A stretch of DNA of 61,210 nucleotides from Lachnospiraceae bacterium (GCA_009774245.1 VSNM01000010.1:48167-109376), one strand, 5' to 3'. Counted from the first letter of the stretch, positions 42,736 to 52,294 are shown. The notes: generated by a model not told the origin, from the sequence alone. Made by a program: numbers and translations.

Positions 42736-43587
42736 TTGGAAATACAGGATAATATACAATGGCATCCTGCGTTCTGTTCAGCGGTGGAACTGGAACTGCG
42801 GGAATATAAAAAATATTTGACATATGAGCGTGAGCACAATCTGGGAAAGATGCCCTTGAAAATAGACCTGCTCATCATCAAAAAGAAGCCGGATATCGTG
42901 ATCAGAAATGACATTGCTGACTTTTTTCTGGGAAATAATATCTTTGAATACAAATCGCCGGGCGACGATCTGAACGCCGGGACATTTTACAAGGCACTTT
43001 CGTATGCGTGTCTGTATAAATCGGAAGCGGCAGGCGCCGCAGATATCCTTGATGCGGACACCACAGTATCTATCGTCAGGGAAGAAAAGCCTGTAAAATT
43101 GATGGAACAACTCAGTGAGAAATATTCAGTAACCAAAAAGAAAGAAGGAATTTACCGCATTGACGGCATAATTTTTCCGATGCAGATTTTAGTAACGAAA
43201 GAACTTGACAGGGAATCCCACATATGGATTACTTCTCTGACACGGACACTGAATCGGAGAGGCGCACAGGGACTTCTTGACAACTGTGTGGGACTCAAAA
43301 GCGACGAGGATAGGAGAAATGCGGATTCCGTCGTCAATGTTGCCTCGGAGGCAAATATCGAATTGTTTAAGAAAATGATACAGGAGGGTGATCAAATGTG
43401 CGAAGAATTAAAAGAGCTACTGGCGCCTGAGATCGTGGAGTTTAAGATCCGTCTGGCAGAGCAGAATACACAACTGGCAGATAAAGATGCGAAACTGGCA
43501 GACAATGCCGCGAAACTGGCAGACAATGCCGCGGAAATCGCAAAACTCAAAAAGCTGCTCGCAGAGGCTGGTATCAAGGAAACATGA
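42736..43587 (+). CDS. PD-(D/E)XK nuclease-like protein with C-terminal heptad repeats
   Basis: 283 aa from a TTG start with AAAGGAAA about 11 bases upstream. The N-terminal 100 residues carry a nuclease-like pattern: PLKIDLLIIKKKPDIVIRND then NIFEYKSPGDDLNAG (Glu-x-Lys). The middle is unknown (SHIWITSLTRTLNRRGAQ). The C-terminus is a coiled coil with direct repeats ADKDAKLADNAAKLADNAAE, encoded by tandem 21-bp DNA repeats at about 43480-43540. It belongs to the group of host nuclease-like genes that are abundant in this window. Role unknown. Confidence 0.75.
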   Translation: MEIQDNIQWHPAFCSAVELELREYKKYLTYEREHNLGKMPLKIDLLIIKKKPDIVIRNDIADFFLGNNIFEYKSPGDDLNAGTFYKALSYACLYKSEAAGAADILDADTTVSIVREEKPVKLMEQLSEKYSVTKKKEGIYRIDGIIFPMQILVTKELDRESHIWITSLTRTLNRRGAQGLLDNCVGLKSDEDRRNADSVVNVASEANIELFKKMIQEGDQMCEELKELLAPEIVEFKIRLAEQNTQLADKDAKLADNAAKLADNAAEIAKLKKLLAEAGIKET

Positions 43588-43637
43588 GCAGACAACCTAC
43601 AAATACTTATGTGTATAGGAGTACCAAATGGAAGATT

Positions 43638-43751
43638 ATGTATTTATCTATTTTCATACCCTGCCCAGGTGAAGCGGACGCAGATGTCCTGCCAAAAGTC
43701 ATATCCTATCTAACGTCCTGCGGTTTTGACGGTGAAACGATCCTAGTATAA
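43638..43751 (+). pseudogene. Small ORF truncated by a palindromic element
   Basis: 37 codons: MYLSIFIPCPGEADADVLPK, then VISYLTSCGFDGETILV. The last codons and the TAA (43749-43751) come from the palindromic element at 43743-43814. The residues look protein-like (PCPGEADADVLPKVISYL), so I regard it as a gene start cut off by the insertion. There is no clear ribosome site. Family not recognised. Confidence 0.4.
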
Positions 43752-43814
43752 CCCGCACTAAATTACCCTATGTTTGGCGCTGAATATTAGGGTATTTAGT
43801 GTGGGTTATACTAG
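43743..43814. mobile_element. 72-bp palindromic element
   Basis: The arms CTAGTATAACCC (43743-43754) and GGGTTATACTAG (43803-43814) are inverted repeats; the complementarity extends inwards (gcactaaattaccctat against ttagggtatttagtg). A half-copy, ATAACCCACACTAAATA, is found at 59047-59063 next to the three-hairpin repeat. Non-coding; it lies upstream of the gene at 43873. Confidence 0.75.
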
Positions 43815-43872
43815 ACATCAATGGGGAGAGACGAAAATTATCAGATATAATAAAACAAAATGAGGGATAAAA

Positions 43873-45006
43873 ATGGACAAGAAAAACGAATTATCTCCGA
43901 AACCTTTTCGCGAGAGGGTTACGGAATGCTGGGAAGTTTTTTCCAGAGGTGAGGCAACGCTTCGACAGCTGATCGACCAAAAAGCAGACAGCGAACAGAT
44001 CACGGAACAACTCGACGCCCTTTTAACCCCTGCCTTTGACAGAGTCTATGCCGAAGTCGGCTTTAACGGGGAGAAACATGATCTGATCCTAAATCTCGAA
44101 GGCGACTGGTCGCGTCTGTTTGCCTTGACCTATTTCAAAAAGCACGCGCCGGAAAACGTGCTCCAACATTGGAATATTCTTGTAGGGCGTCAGTCACACG
44201 GGCAAAGCCTGGACAATTATGGGATTCAGATTGGTGGCAGCACCGTGTATGCCAAAGACATCCAGGTATGGATTACATGGGAAAATCAAAACGCAAAAGT
44301 GTCGCTTTACTGTGATGCACTCGTTCCCCTCCTGCCAGAACGTGAAAATGAAGCCTACTGGTTTGCCTATGTAATGCTGGACTACGCCGTAGGCGAACTG
44401 GCGGAAATGAAATATATCAGCGAATTGGAAATCCTTAATATCCCTCATAAACAGCCTGCCCTTACACTCGTACAGCTCATGTCTCATTTTATGCAGCAGC
44501 TTTCCATAGGAAAGGACGAGTTGTTTGACGAGGGGCGCTACTGCAACCTGTATAGCGCATATCAGATGCAGCCAGACGAGGAATCTAGGGACGGTCTGCG
44601 CGCAGATGTATTTGCAGGTTCTGGCTGCTTTATTCCCCTGTTAAATGAATTTTTACGCGGTGAGAACCGCATAATGGACACCTTTCATGCAGACGGAATT
44701 GCCGCGGGATATTTCTGCTTTCCCTTATATGGTTTTGAGGGAACTGACAGGGGCGCACAAATCCTGGACTTTCGCGATAATGCAGCGGAAAATATTGAAA
44801 AGACCGCAGGTCTGGACAGTTTTACATATATCGGAGGCGCGTCAGGTATTTATTATGGATACCTTGATTTTATTGCATGGGATCTGCAAGCCGTCCTTGA
44901 TGCCGCAGTCTCTGTCTTTGCTCAGTCAGGAATTGACTGGGTGATATTTCATCGTTTCCGGCAAGACGCAGACAGCATCACACTCTTTGACAGAACGACA
45001 GAATAA
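43873..45006 (+). CDS. Hypothetical protein
   Basis: 377 aa, start ATG with ATGAGGGATAAAA upstream. No signal peptide or membrane helix is seen. The residues suggest a globular cytoplasmic protein: NLEGDWSRLFALTYFKKHAP, YGIQIGGSTVYAKDIQVWI, NRIMDTFHADGIAAGYFCF, FTYIGGASGIYYGYLDFIAW. The last part is acidic and aromatic, with several Gly-Gly turns. I do not recognise the family. It has no close partner: the coiled-coil nuclease is upstream with a palindrome in between, and an Rpn gene is convergent downstream. The reading frame is intact and codon use is ordinary, so a real gene. Confidence 0.75.
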   Translation: MDKKNELSPKPFRERVTECWEVFSRGEATLRQLIDQKADSEQITEQLDALLTPAFDRVYAEVGFNGEKHDLILNLEGDWSRLFALTYFKKHAPENVLQHWNILVGRQSHGQSLDNYGIQIGGSTVYAKDIQVWITWENQNAKVSLYCDALVPLLPERENEAYWFAYVMLDYAVGELAEMKYISELEILNIPHKQPALTLVQLMSHFMQQLSIGKDELFDEGRYCNLYSAYQMQPDEESRDGLRADVFAGSGCFIPLLNEFLRGENRIMDTFHADGIAAGYFCFPLYGFEGTDRGAQILDFRDNAAENIEKTAGLDSFTYIGGASGIYYGYLDFIAWDLQAVLDAAVSVFAQSGIDWVIFHRFRQDADSITLFDRTTE

Positions 45007-45052
45007 AGCATCTTTCCTCTGCTTTGGCCAATGGTAGTGAACCATACGATGA

Positions 45053-45907
45053 TTAATGCAAAGTCTTCTGTAATTCCAATATACGGAACATTGGTACTCC
45101 TGAATATAATGCAACCTTGTCTAACGCCAGATTGTCCCTAAGCATAGTAAGTGCATTTTCCTCTTTTCCTTCTTCTCTTCCTTCTTCCTTAAACTGCGCC
45201 ATCGTCTCTGCTTCATTGTACTCTGTAATACACATCTGTCTCACCTCCGCCTTGTTTGCAATAAGTAACTGCTTTAACGCAAAGTCTTCCGGCATGGCAT
45301 CCAACGCATTATCTACTGCTGCCTCGATCTCCATACTCCCGTTATTCTTGCGTATTTCCTCTATAAACCACGCATACTCTTCAAGCGGTTTACACGCACA
45401 CATCAACTCTTTATTCTTTCCATAATTAATATTAATCATGCGGACACGGATCTGTATATCGGATTCAGCATCTATCGGCTGCCCGTCCTCTGTTTTAAAT
45501 GCATCTTTCAGCTCTAATATACTATCTTCCTTATCTTCTTTACCATTATAAAACGTCACAAGCTTAGGCACTGGCAGGCGAATCTGCTTTGTACTATAAA
45601 TGTTTAGCTTGTTTATATGAATATACTTGTCATAAAGACGCGCTGCATACATCAGCTTCCTCACTGGCATATTTGGATTATATGTTGACTGCTGCTCATA
45701 CATGTTTGCAATATCCGTAACCAGAAGTGCCAGATCATTCTTCATGCTCATGTACAGAACGTCATCTATCGTTATGATCTTAATGTCCTCCGGATTTGTA
45801 TATGACGAGCCGTTTACTGCATTATACAGACTTAATGTCCAGTCCTTTCTTTCAGGACTGCCAAATATAAATGAAAACAACCTGTCCTTGTACTCTCTGT
45901 TAATCAT
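45053..45907 (-). CDS. Rpn-family PD-(D/E)XK nuclease / putative transposase
   Basis: 284 aa, start ATG at 45907 (MINREYKDRLFSFIFGSPE), with AAAAGAGATG at the start. Rpn family blocks: RKDWTLSLYNAVNGSSYTNP, DVLYMSMKNDLALLVTDI (active-site Asp side), YEQQSTYNPNMPVRKLMY, LPVPKLVTFYNGKEDKED, then MININYGKNKELMCAC and an acidic C-terminus (MAQFKEEGREEGKEENALTM). Intact. Different subfamily from copies 1-3 at 14.5-19.4 kb. In E. coli such proteins stimulate recombination; the role here is unknown. It follows a convergent hypothetical gene. Confidence 0.9.
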   Translation of the reverse strand: MINREYKDRLFSFIFGSPERKDWTLSLYNAVNGSSYTNPEDIKIITIDDVLYMSMKNDLALLVTDIANMYEQQSTYNPNMPVRKLMYAARLYDKYIHINKLNIYSTKQIRLPVPKLVTFYNGKEDKEDSILELKDAFKTEDGQPIDAESDIQIRVRMININYGKNKELMCACKPLEEYAWFIEEIRKNNGSMEIEAAVDNALDAMPEDFALKQLLIANKAEVRQMCITEYNEAETMAQFKEEGREEGKEENALTMLRDNLALDKVALYSGVPMFRILELQKTLH

Positions 45908-46062
45908 CTCTTTTATCCTCTCATCTTAATACTGTCCCTCGATCGTGACTGACGTGATGATCTTGATCTTCGCCAACTTTATCTGCAATAATTCATGATT
46001 TACTCTTATATCGGAGGTTACATTTAGTGTATCACAGAATTTCACAGATTACAATAAAAGCT

Positions 46063-46136
46063 GGCATTGCCCTTTATGCTTTTGAATCTGAACATTTATA
46101 CGACATCAAGTTAACAAGTTATTTATTTACAGTTCC
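46063..46136. repeat. Repeat segment, short copy related to 58356-58457
   Basis: Starts GGCATTGCCCTTTATGC and ends TTTACAGTTCC. The same sequence, with about 28 extra bases in the middle, is found at 58356-58457 (gaacatttatacg...aacaag). The end TACAGTTCC is like that of the GGAACTGTAGAA MITE. The interval 45908-46062 holds no gene. Confidence 0.65.
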
Positions 46137-46140
46137 CAAA

Positions 46141-47028
46141 CTACCTGCGCACATACTTCGGTGCCACGCCAAATTTCTTTTTAAATGCACGGCTTAGATG
46201 AAACTCATCATAAAACCCAAAGTTGACAGCCGCCTCTTTTAACGTGAGTTCCGTGTTATTCTGCAGAGCCTGGTACACCATATCCAGCTTCTGCTCCATC
46301 TGCCATGCGTAGAAGGTTTTGTCATACACAAGCTTAAACCGTTTATTGAGGGTTTTCTCACTGATGTAAAATTTATGGGCTATATCCGATACCGAATAAA
46401 ATCGTTCAGGATTCGACCGCAAAAATTGCACAATCTCGTTAACAAAAGCAAAATATTGTGTGTTGACTTTTGTAATTAATGCACAATATTCACTGATCTC
46501 ACACACTAACAAATCAAACAGACACGCAAGTCTGTTTGATTTGTAAGGCGTATCTCTCCAGCAGACTGCGATCATCTCCGAGAAATATCGGTTGATTTCA
46601 ACAGAGCTGCCGCAGTGAATGACTGTCGGAAGCACCACCTGATTCTCATCAGTCCTGCACTCCTGTGCCGCTCCCACAATATGGTCGCCCGCTGACGCCT
46701 CCACATGAAGGTACATGTTTCGCGAATTAGGGCTGCACAGCCGCGTCCCATAATGGTGAAGCTGTGCGGGCAGGATCACCAGGTCGCCTTTCTGGATTGA
46801 GAAGATCTCGCTGCTTCCATTATATTCCAGCGCAACTTCCCAATCTCCATCCAATACATAGAGAAAGTCATGCTGCTGCATAACACGGTTGGGGTGCAGG
46901 ATCGGATTCACAAATGTATTATAATTAGCCTCCACAACCCTGCGCTGTGCAGACAGTTCAAACGCGTAATGCATAATCCTCCTAGCGGCATCTTTCCTCT
47001 GGACGCCCGTGTGCATAAAAGTGCTCAC
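46141..47028 (-). CDS. AraC-family transcriptional regulator
   Basis: 295 aa, GTG start at 47028 overlapping the preceding stop as a 4-bp overlap, with GGAAG upstream; ATG at 47016 is an alternative. An N-terminal cupin-like ligand domain (HDFLYVLDGDWEVALEYNG, KGDLVILPAQLHHYG) is followed by two helix-turn-helix motifs (YSVSDIAHKFYISEKTLNKR; TLKEAAVNFGFYDEFHLSRAFKKKFG). The pattern is that of sugar-responsive AraC activators. It follows the DUF4303-like gene and the GH127 gene on the same strand, so it probably controls arabinoside utilisation. The regulatory target is inference. Confidence 0.92.
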   Translation of the reverse strand: MSTFMHTGVQRKDAARRIMHYAFELSAQRRVVEANYNTFVNPILHPNRVMQQHDFLYVLDGDWEVALEYNGSSEIFSIQKGDLVILPAQLHHYGTRLCSPNSRNMYLHVEASAGDHIVGAAQECRTDENQVVLPTVIHCGSSVEINRYFSEMIAVCWRDTPYKSNRLACLFDLLVCEISEYCALITKVNTQYFAFVNEIVQFLRSNPERFYSVSDIAHKFYISEKTLNKRFKLVYDKTFYAWQMEQKLDMVYQALQNNTELTLKEAAVNFGFYDEFHLSRAFKKKFGVAPKYVRR

Positions 47029-48296
47029 TCAAATTCTTCCTCAATAAACTTCAGATACTCTTTCAAGTCCAGTCCCTTGTTCATCTTTTTGGCAAGCGGT
47101 ACATAGTTTTCGGGAAGGTCGTCCTCGCCGATATATGGAAACACATAAAACTCCCTGCCGCCATGATCTGTCAGAACATGCTCCTTCCTTAAGCCCGCAA
47201 CGGACGCTGCCAGGACCTTCTCTATATCCCGCGACTGTTTTGCGATGTCTTCATACATCTGTTCCCGCTCGTCATAGTCATCCAGCTCCTCACATTCCTC
47301 GAGATTCAGACAATTTTCATACAGATATTCCTTCACTGCCCGGAACCCGTCAAGACCGTCCATGGCATATTTGTACTCCTCCGGCAGATACTTGCAATAG
47401 CGCCCAAAATTTTCCCCCATGCCATCCTCAATGCCTTTTTGAGCAGTCTCCTCACACCCTGTCTGCGTCTGCACGATGACCTCGCACGCAAAACACCAGT
47501 CTGGGTCGACTGAATCATAATGCATCCTGAAACACATCGCGTACAGCCCTTCCCCGCTATATTTCTCCAGACAGGCTTCTGTCATCTGCCGGATTGCCGC
47601 GGAAAATTTATTTTTTAATTCACGCTTGTTCAATTTTCTGTTCTTTTTCTCCGTGGAGTTCCCTGTCTCAATTTCTTTCAAATCGAATATAGGCTCGTCA
47701 GGAACTATGTGCTTCCTTTTATCCATATATTCCAGATATTCTATAAGATCTAGCCCACCGTTCACTGCCTTGGCAAACACGATATCTTTTTCAGTGCAGC
47801 CGCTTTTTTCAATATAAGGAAACACATAAAATTCGTCATGGTGATAATCACTCGTAAAGAACTGCTCTTTCCTCAGCTTTTTCATGCATTCAACCAGCGT
47901 CTTTTCTATGAACAGCGTCTGGTCGCTGATGGTTTCCTGCATTTTTTTCCGCGCCTCATCATCTTTTTGCGCTTCGCATTCCTCGAGGCGGATACTGTTT
48001 TCGATCAAATAGTTCTGAACTATCTGCAATCCGCTAAATTGCGTCTCCGCATATGGATAGTCACTGGTGCAATACTTGACATCAAGCTGTCTCTCACTGC
48101 CAGACGCCTCCTGACAGTTCCTCCTGGTCTGTATCATCGCTGTGCATGCAAAACGTTTTTTCAGATCTGGATTGTTATAATCGATGTGAAATGTCATTGC
48201 AAATATTTTCTCTTTTCCCCAGTGCTCCCCACGCCATTCTCTCACTACCTGCCGGAGCGCAAAATCAAGCCTTTTCTTTAGTTCGCGCCTGTCCAT
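47025..48296 (-). CDS. Tandem DUF4303-like protein
   Basis: 423 aa from ATG 48294-48296 (MDRRELKKRLDFALRQVV), with GGAGGATG upstream. The protein consists of two homologous halves of about 190 residues: the first has ELKKRLDFALRQVVREW, EKIFAMTFHIDYNNPD, DEFYVFPYIEKSG, GGLDLIEYLEYM; the second has ELKNKFSAAIRQMTEAC, EGLYAMCFRMHYDSVD, REFYVFPYIGEDD, KGLDLKEYLKFI. The halves resemble the DUF4303 fold, of unknown function. Its end overlaps the AraC start by four bases, and it is 40 bp after the GH127 stop. The role is unknown. Confidence 0.75.
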   Translation of the reverse strand: MDRRELKKRLDFALRQVVREWRGEHWGKEKIFAMTFHIDYNNPDLKKRFACTAMIQTRRNCQEASGSERQLDVKYCTSDYPYAETQFSGLQIVQNYLIENSIRLEECEAQKDDEARKKMQETISDQTLFIEKTLVECMKKLRKEQFFTSDYHHDEFYVFPYIEKSGCTEKDIVFAKAVNGGLDLIEYLEYMDKRKHIVPDEPIFDLKEIETGNSTEKKNRKLNKRELKNKFSAAIRQMTEACLEKYSGEGLYAMCFRMHYDSVDPDWCFACEVIVQTQTGCEETAQKGIEDGMGENFGRYCKYLPEEYKYAMDGLDGFRAVKEYLYENCLNLEECEELDDYDEREQMYEDIAKQSRDIEKVLAASVAGLRKEHVLTDHGGREFYVFPYIGEDDLPENYVPLAKKMNKGLDLKEYLKFIEEEFE

Positions 48297-48336
48297 AACT
48301 TTTTCATCCTCCGTATAAAACGATCCCCCAAATATG

Positions 48337-50349
48337 TCAAATCCGCGTCCAGACCTGCATCTCTCCCTCACCCCTGTTTGCCCACGCGTAATAGGGAATC
48401 CATGTCAGGGTGGTGCGCTCATATTCTGTCTTTGTATGCGCAAAATACAATTTTCCATCCTGCGCCCGTTGTCTCTGTTTCCAACCCTGCGCCCTGAGTG
48501 CAATCACAGACTCCGTTGCAATCTGCTTCTCCTGTGTCTCAAATTGCGCATTCTCGTCCATTTTCAGCAGATGCAGGTCTTTTCCGTTGTCCGCCTCCTC
48601 CAGACAGTACACGACAGGTCCCCGCTGCACAGCCGCTTTGCCGACTGTCTCGCGCACCCTCGAATCCGACTCGATCACCTGTACTTCCATTGGAAATTCA
48701 ATCTGTATGGTATCCGACTTCCACGCCTTTGTGAGATACAGGTAACCATTTTTTTCTTTTTGGGTGCTGCCGCACTCCCCGGTAATCTTATAGTCCTGCC
48801 CCCAGTCCGGAATGCGCAGCGCGATTGTAAAGGTCTCCTCCGCCTCACACTCCACCCTGATACTGACATTGCCGTTCCACGGAAAACCGGACTGAATGTC
48901 AATCCTCGCCGTGCCGGACTGCAGTTTTTTCTCCATATGAGTACCCATATACAAGTGGACAAATACGGTGTCGTCCGTCTCTGTAAATACATATGTTCCA
49001 ATCGAACCGATCAGTCTGGCAAGGTTCGGGGGACAGCAGGCGCAGCCAAACCACTTCTGCCGGACAGGCTTTACATGCTCCTTGCGGCTGTCCTTATGGC
49101 ATGCCTCTGGAACCACCTCCAAAGGATTCACATAGAAAAAGCTGGTTCCATCCAATCCCATGCCGCCCAGGACGATATTGTAGAGCTCGCGCTCCATGGT
49201 GTCTGCATACTTTGAATCAGGATTCAGCTTGAGCATTCGATGCGCGAAGAAAATCATTCCGATCGATGCGCAGGTCTCCGCGTATGCGGTGTCGCCTGGC
49301 AGATCGTAGGCATAAGTGAATGCCTCACCCATGTGTGTGCTGCCGATTCCGCCAGTGACGTACATTTTCGCCTGTGTAATGTCATTCCAGAGCCGCTCAC
49401 ATGCTGCTTTCAGCGCCTCATCTGAAGTCATCCTCGCAAAATCTGCCATTCCGGAATAGAGATAGACAGCCCGCACCGCATGTCCCAGCGCCTCGCTCTG
49501 CTCCCGCACTGGCAGATGCGCCTGATAGTAGTCATAGCGCAGCCCGTCCTTCTGACCGGCGTTTTCCGGATGCTCCGTATCGTAATAATATGGCTTTTTC
49601 CCGCGCTCATTAACAAAATATAGTCCCAGATCACGGTATTTCTCCTCGCCTGTCACATCATACAGCTTTGCCAGCGCCATCTCCGCGATCTCATGTCCTG
49701 GGTATCCATGCAGCCTGCCCTCTTCCGGGCCGATGTGCTCTGCAACACAATCCGCATAGCGGCACGCAGCGTCCAGCAGTTTTCTTTTTCCCGTCGCCTG
49801 GTAATAAGCCACTGCTCCCTCGATCAGGTGTCCCAGACAGTACAGCTCATGATGGTCGCGCAGGTTTGTAAAGCGCTTGCTGATATCGTTGATGATGTAA
49901 AATGTGTCCAGATACCCATCTGGCTGCTGTGCACTGCACACAACCTCAATCGCCCCATCAGCCTCCGCCTCCAATTTCGGATCTGGATACTGCTGCAGGA
50001 TATATGCCACGGCCTCTATCCATTTCGCAAAATCACTGTCCTGAAACACAAAACCATAGAACTTCTCCTCCGGCGCTTCGGGATTTTCCGGCCAGACACA
50101 AAAACCATTGGTCGTGTAGACCGGCTGTACATAATCGGTCTCCTGGGCGCGCTTTTGGTTGATCGCACCCGCCACCCTGAAATTGTGCATGCAGTAGCTT
50201 GGCTGCGCATCCGCCACCCTGTCATTAAGCGCCTCCCACTGGTACGGGATCACTGTGTCGCGCACCAGACCGATCTCCTTTTTCCAGAACGCATCCGTGA
50301 CCTGAACCCTGTCCAGACCGACTTCGTTTGAAATTTTTTCCATTGCCAT
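48337..50349 (-). CDS. GH127 beta-L-arabinofuranosidase
   Basis: 670 aa from ATG 50347-50349 (MAMEKISNEVGLDRVQV), with AAGGAAGG upstream; no signal peptide, so cytoplasmic. The zinc-thiolate active site of the family can be placed: Glu341 (in GEAF), Glu357 and Cys359 (in AETC), and Cys438-Cys439 (in CACCPPNLAR). This keeps the 16-residue spacing known from HypBA1. Other marks: DGYLDTFYI, LYCLGHLIEGAVAYYQATGK, TGGIGSTHMG, QRGPVVYCLEEAD. It releases L-arabinose from beta-arabinosides such as hydroxyproline-linked glycans. It begins a run with the DUF4303-like and AraC genes. Confidence 0.93.
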   Translation of the reverse strand: MAMEKISNEVGLDRVQVTDAFWKKEIGLVRDTVIPYQWEALNDRVADAQPSYCMHNFRVAGAINQKRAQETDYVQPVYTTNGFCVWPENPEAPEEKFYGFVFQDSDFAKWIEAVAYILQQYPDPKLEAEADGAIEVVCSAQQPDGYLDTFYIINDISKRFTNLRDHHELYCLGHLIEGAVAYYQATGKRKLLDAACRYADCVAEHIGPEEGRLHGYPGHEIAEMALAKLYDVTGEEKYRDLGLYFVNERGKKPYYYDTEHPENAGQKDGLRYDYYQAHLPVREQSEALGHAVRAVYLYSGMADFARMTSDEALKAACERLWNDITQAKMYVTGGIGSTHMGEAFTYAYDLPGDTAYAETCASIGMIFFAHRMLKLNPDSKYADTMERELYNIVLGGMGLDGTSFFYVNPLEVVPEACHKDSRKEHVKPVRQKWFGCACCPPNLARLIGSIGTYVFTETDDTVFVHLYMGTHMEKKLQSGTARIDIQSGFPWNGNVSIRVECEAEETFTIALRIPDWGQDYKITGECGSTQKEKNGYLYLTKAWKSDTIQIEFPMEVQVIESDSRVRETVGKAAVQRGPVVYCLEEADNGKDLHLLKMDENAQFETQEKQIATESVIALRAQGWKQRQRAQDGKLYFAHTKTEYERTTLTWIPYYAWANRGEGEMQVWTRI

Positions 50350-50465
50350 AACCCTTCCTTTCACAGTTCCTCTATTCAAAATGTACTCAAAAATAATAAT
50401 AACTGTTTCGTGACAATCATACAATTGATAAAAGGGATAAATTCATGTATAATGCGGCAGCGGGT

Positions 50466-50496
50466 ATTACTGTTCACTTTCGCAAATGGATTTTTA
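50466..50496. repeat. Internally deleted relative of family D element
   Basis: TTACTGTTCACT followed by TTCGCAAATGGATTTTTA matches the two ends of the reverse complement of the element at 5712-5844, with the middle missing. It directly follows the stop codon of the cyclase gene (50497). Confidence 0.55.
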
Positions 50497-52203
50497 TCAA
50501 AGAGAAACAGAGCCAAGTTTCATCTGTTTCTTCTTCTCATACATGCGGTCGTCCGCGATCTGGTACACTTTCTCGATATCGCTGTCGCTCTGGCTGCCGG
50601 AGGCATAGCCATATGCGATAGACATATTCAGATCTTTCACAGCGCGGTTTTTCCGGTCAATATTCTGCTGAAACTGTTCCATCAGGGACGCCAGCTTTTC
50701 CTCCTCCGCTGTCCCGATGACCGCGGTAAATTCATCGCCTCCCACCCGCGCCACAACGCCGAGACTCTCAAATGTCTCCGCAATCACTTCGGCGGCGCTG
50801 CGAATCAGCACGTCACCCTTTGCGTGACCATACGTATCATTCACAAACTTTAAATTGTTCAGATCAAAACAAATCACAGTATATTTAAAGCTCCGCTCCT
50901 CCTTGAGCTTATTCATGTACTCCATGCAGTAGCGGCGGTTGTGAAGCTGCGTGAGCTCATCCGTATAGGCGCTCTTGATCAGGATATCACGCTCCTTCTG
51001 CTCCATCATCTTCTGTGTCATCTCGATGTAGAATGAAACAAATATGATACAGATAAAAATCATAATCCCGCTGGAAGCAACCCCGCTTACGTTCGAATGC
51101 TGCCCGCCAAAATAGCGCTCATTGTTGTAATTGATCATATCATACGCTGCACATCCGATAAAAATCAGCAGTCCAAGTACGGGCAGCCGTTTTTCCAGCT
51201 TTGCGTATTTCAAATTGACCAGCAGCACCAACAAAATGAACAGCAGTCCGCAAAACATAATACCCTGCATATATTTGAGCACCCCCGCCAGATGCACAAT
51301 ATTGCATATATGCAGTGCAAGCACCACCAGGACCGCGGCAATATCTACCGCCAGATAAATCAAGTAAAATACCATCAATGGCTTACTTTTCAGATTTACA
51401 ACCTCCGCATGAATATATACGACCATCGGAATCGGCGCCAGATAAAAGGACAGATAGTTAAGCAGCGAGATCATATAAAGCGGTATCGCAAATATCTGCA
51501 TCGTATTGTAATAGGTCAAAGACCACAGCCCCATGCAGACAGCAAAGAGGGCAATGCAGAACAGCCTGACATATTTCGTCGTAAAGCAAAGCGCCACAAT
51601 CGTGATCACGCTGACAATCAGGCCGAAAATGATCAGAAAGCTGCCGCAGAACATCGGAAGCCTGCCCTCCGTAACCAGAACACGATAAGCGTTTTCCCAC
51701 TCATAGATTCTCACAGGATCAAGCTTTGTAATCACGTTATCCTCCGCCATAACAAGCTCTATCCGCAGTCTCTTTCCCTGATATTCATTCGGAAATTTGA
51801 CAAACTGGTATCCGCTGCCGAGTGTGAGTCCGGCTGCCAGCCTGTCCTGTCCATATTCATAGACCACCGCATCATCAATATACATCCGGACAGCATTATG
51901 TCTGACATAGAAGCGCATCGCCCCCTCGACAAGTCCCCAGTTAGATGGAAGAACCCGCTGCATTGTGATCACATCGCCTTTTTTGACAACAGGAAAACGA
52001 AAATCCGACAGGGAGACATTCTGGTAGGTATCTTCATTAATCGTGATGTCCCACGCGTCATTCAGAACAACGCATTCCGATATCTGTGCATAATCTCTGG
52101 TGAGAAGCCCGTCAATCTGAGGAACACAGACCAATATACTAATCAGTGCAAAGAGAATCCCTATGATCTTTAGTATCGCTTTCTTAGAATTTAGAATTTT
52201 CAC
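50497..52203 (-). CDS. Membrane diguanylate cyclase (GGDEF)
   Basis: 568 aa, GTG start at 52203 with AAAGGAGATACAGAT upstream. An N-terminal helix and an extracytoplasmic domain of about 160 residues (beta-rich, resembling 7TMR-DISM sensors: WDITINEDTYQNVSLSDF) precede seven helices (FLIIFGLIVSVITIVALCF and on). The GGDEF domain has TDELTQLHNRRYCMEYMN, DLNNLKFVNDTYGHAKGD and the active site ARVGGDEFTAVI. It makes c-di-GMP in response to an external ligand. No RxxD-type I-site is apparent just before GGDEF. The promoter is at 52264-52293, next to a MITE. Confidence 0.94.
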   Translation of the reverse strand: MKILNSKKAILKIIGILFALISILVCVPQIDGLLTRDYAQISECVVLNDAWDITINEDTYQNVSLSDFRFPVVKKGDVITMQRVLPSNWGLVEGAMRFYVRHNAVRMYIDDAVVYEYGQDRLAAGLTLGSGYQFVKFPNEYQGKRLRIELVMAEDNVITKLDPVRIYEWENAYRVLVTEGRLPMFCGSFLIIFGLIVSVITIVALCFTTKYVRLFCIALFAVCMGLWSLTYYNTMQIFAIPLYMISLLNYLSFYLAPIPMVVYIHAEVVNLKSKPLMVFYLIYLAVDIAAVLVVLALHICNIVHLAGVLKYMQGIMFCGLLFILLVLLVNLKYAKLEKRLPVLGLLIFIGCAAYDMINYNNERYFGGQHSNVSGVASSGIMIFICIIFVSFYIEMTQKMMEQKERDILIKSAYTDELTQLHNRRYCMEYMNKLKEERSFKYTVICFDLNNLKFVNDTYGHAKGDVLIRSAAEVIAETFESLGVVARVGGDEFTAVIGTAEEEKLASLMEQFQQNIDRKNRAVKDLNMSIAYGYASGSQSDSDIEKVYQIADDRMYEKKKQMKLGSVSL

Positions 52204-52263
52204 ATCTGTATCTCCTTTATCACCATTTTCTTTCGCACACCATCAATCCTTTTGTTCCTTTTT

Positions 52264-52293
52264 ATCATACCATTGCTTCATACGCATTGTCAA
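52264..52293 (-). promoter_or_regulatory. Promoter of the diguanylate cyclase gene
   Basis: TTGACA (52288-52293), 18 bp, TATGAT (52264-52269) on the minus strand. The MITE at 52295 begins one base upstream of the -35 box. Confidence 0.65.
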
Positions 52294-52294
52294 A

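Noticed and set aside
51097..52173. A 358-codon open frame on the plus strand
   Set aside because: Antisense shadow of the diguanylate cyclase gene; composition rich in His, Arg and Gln, without motifs or ribosome site.
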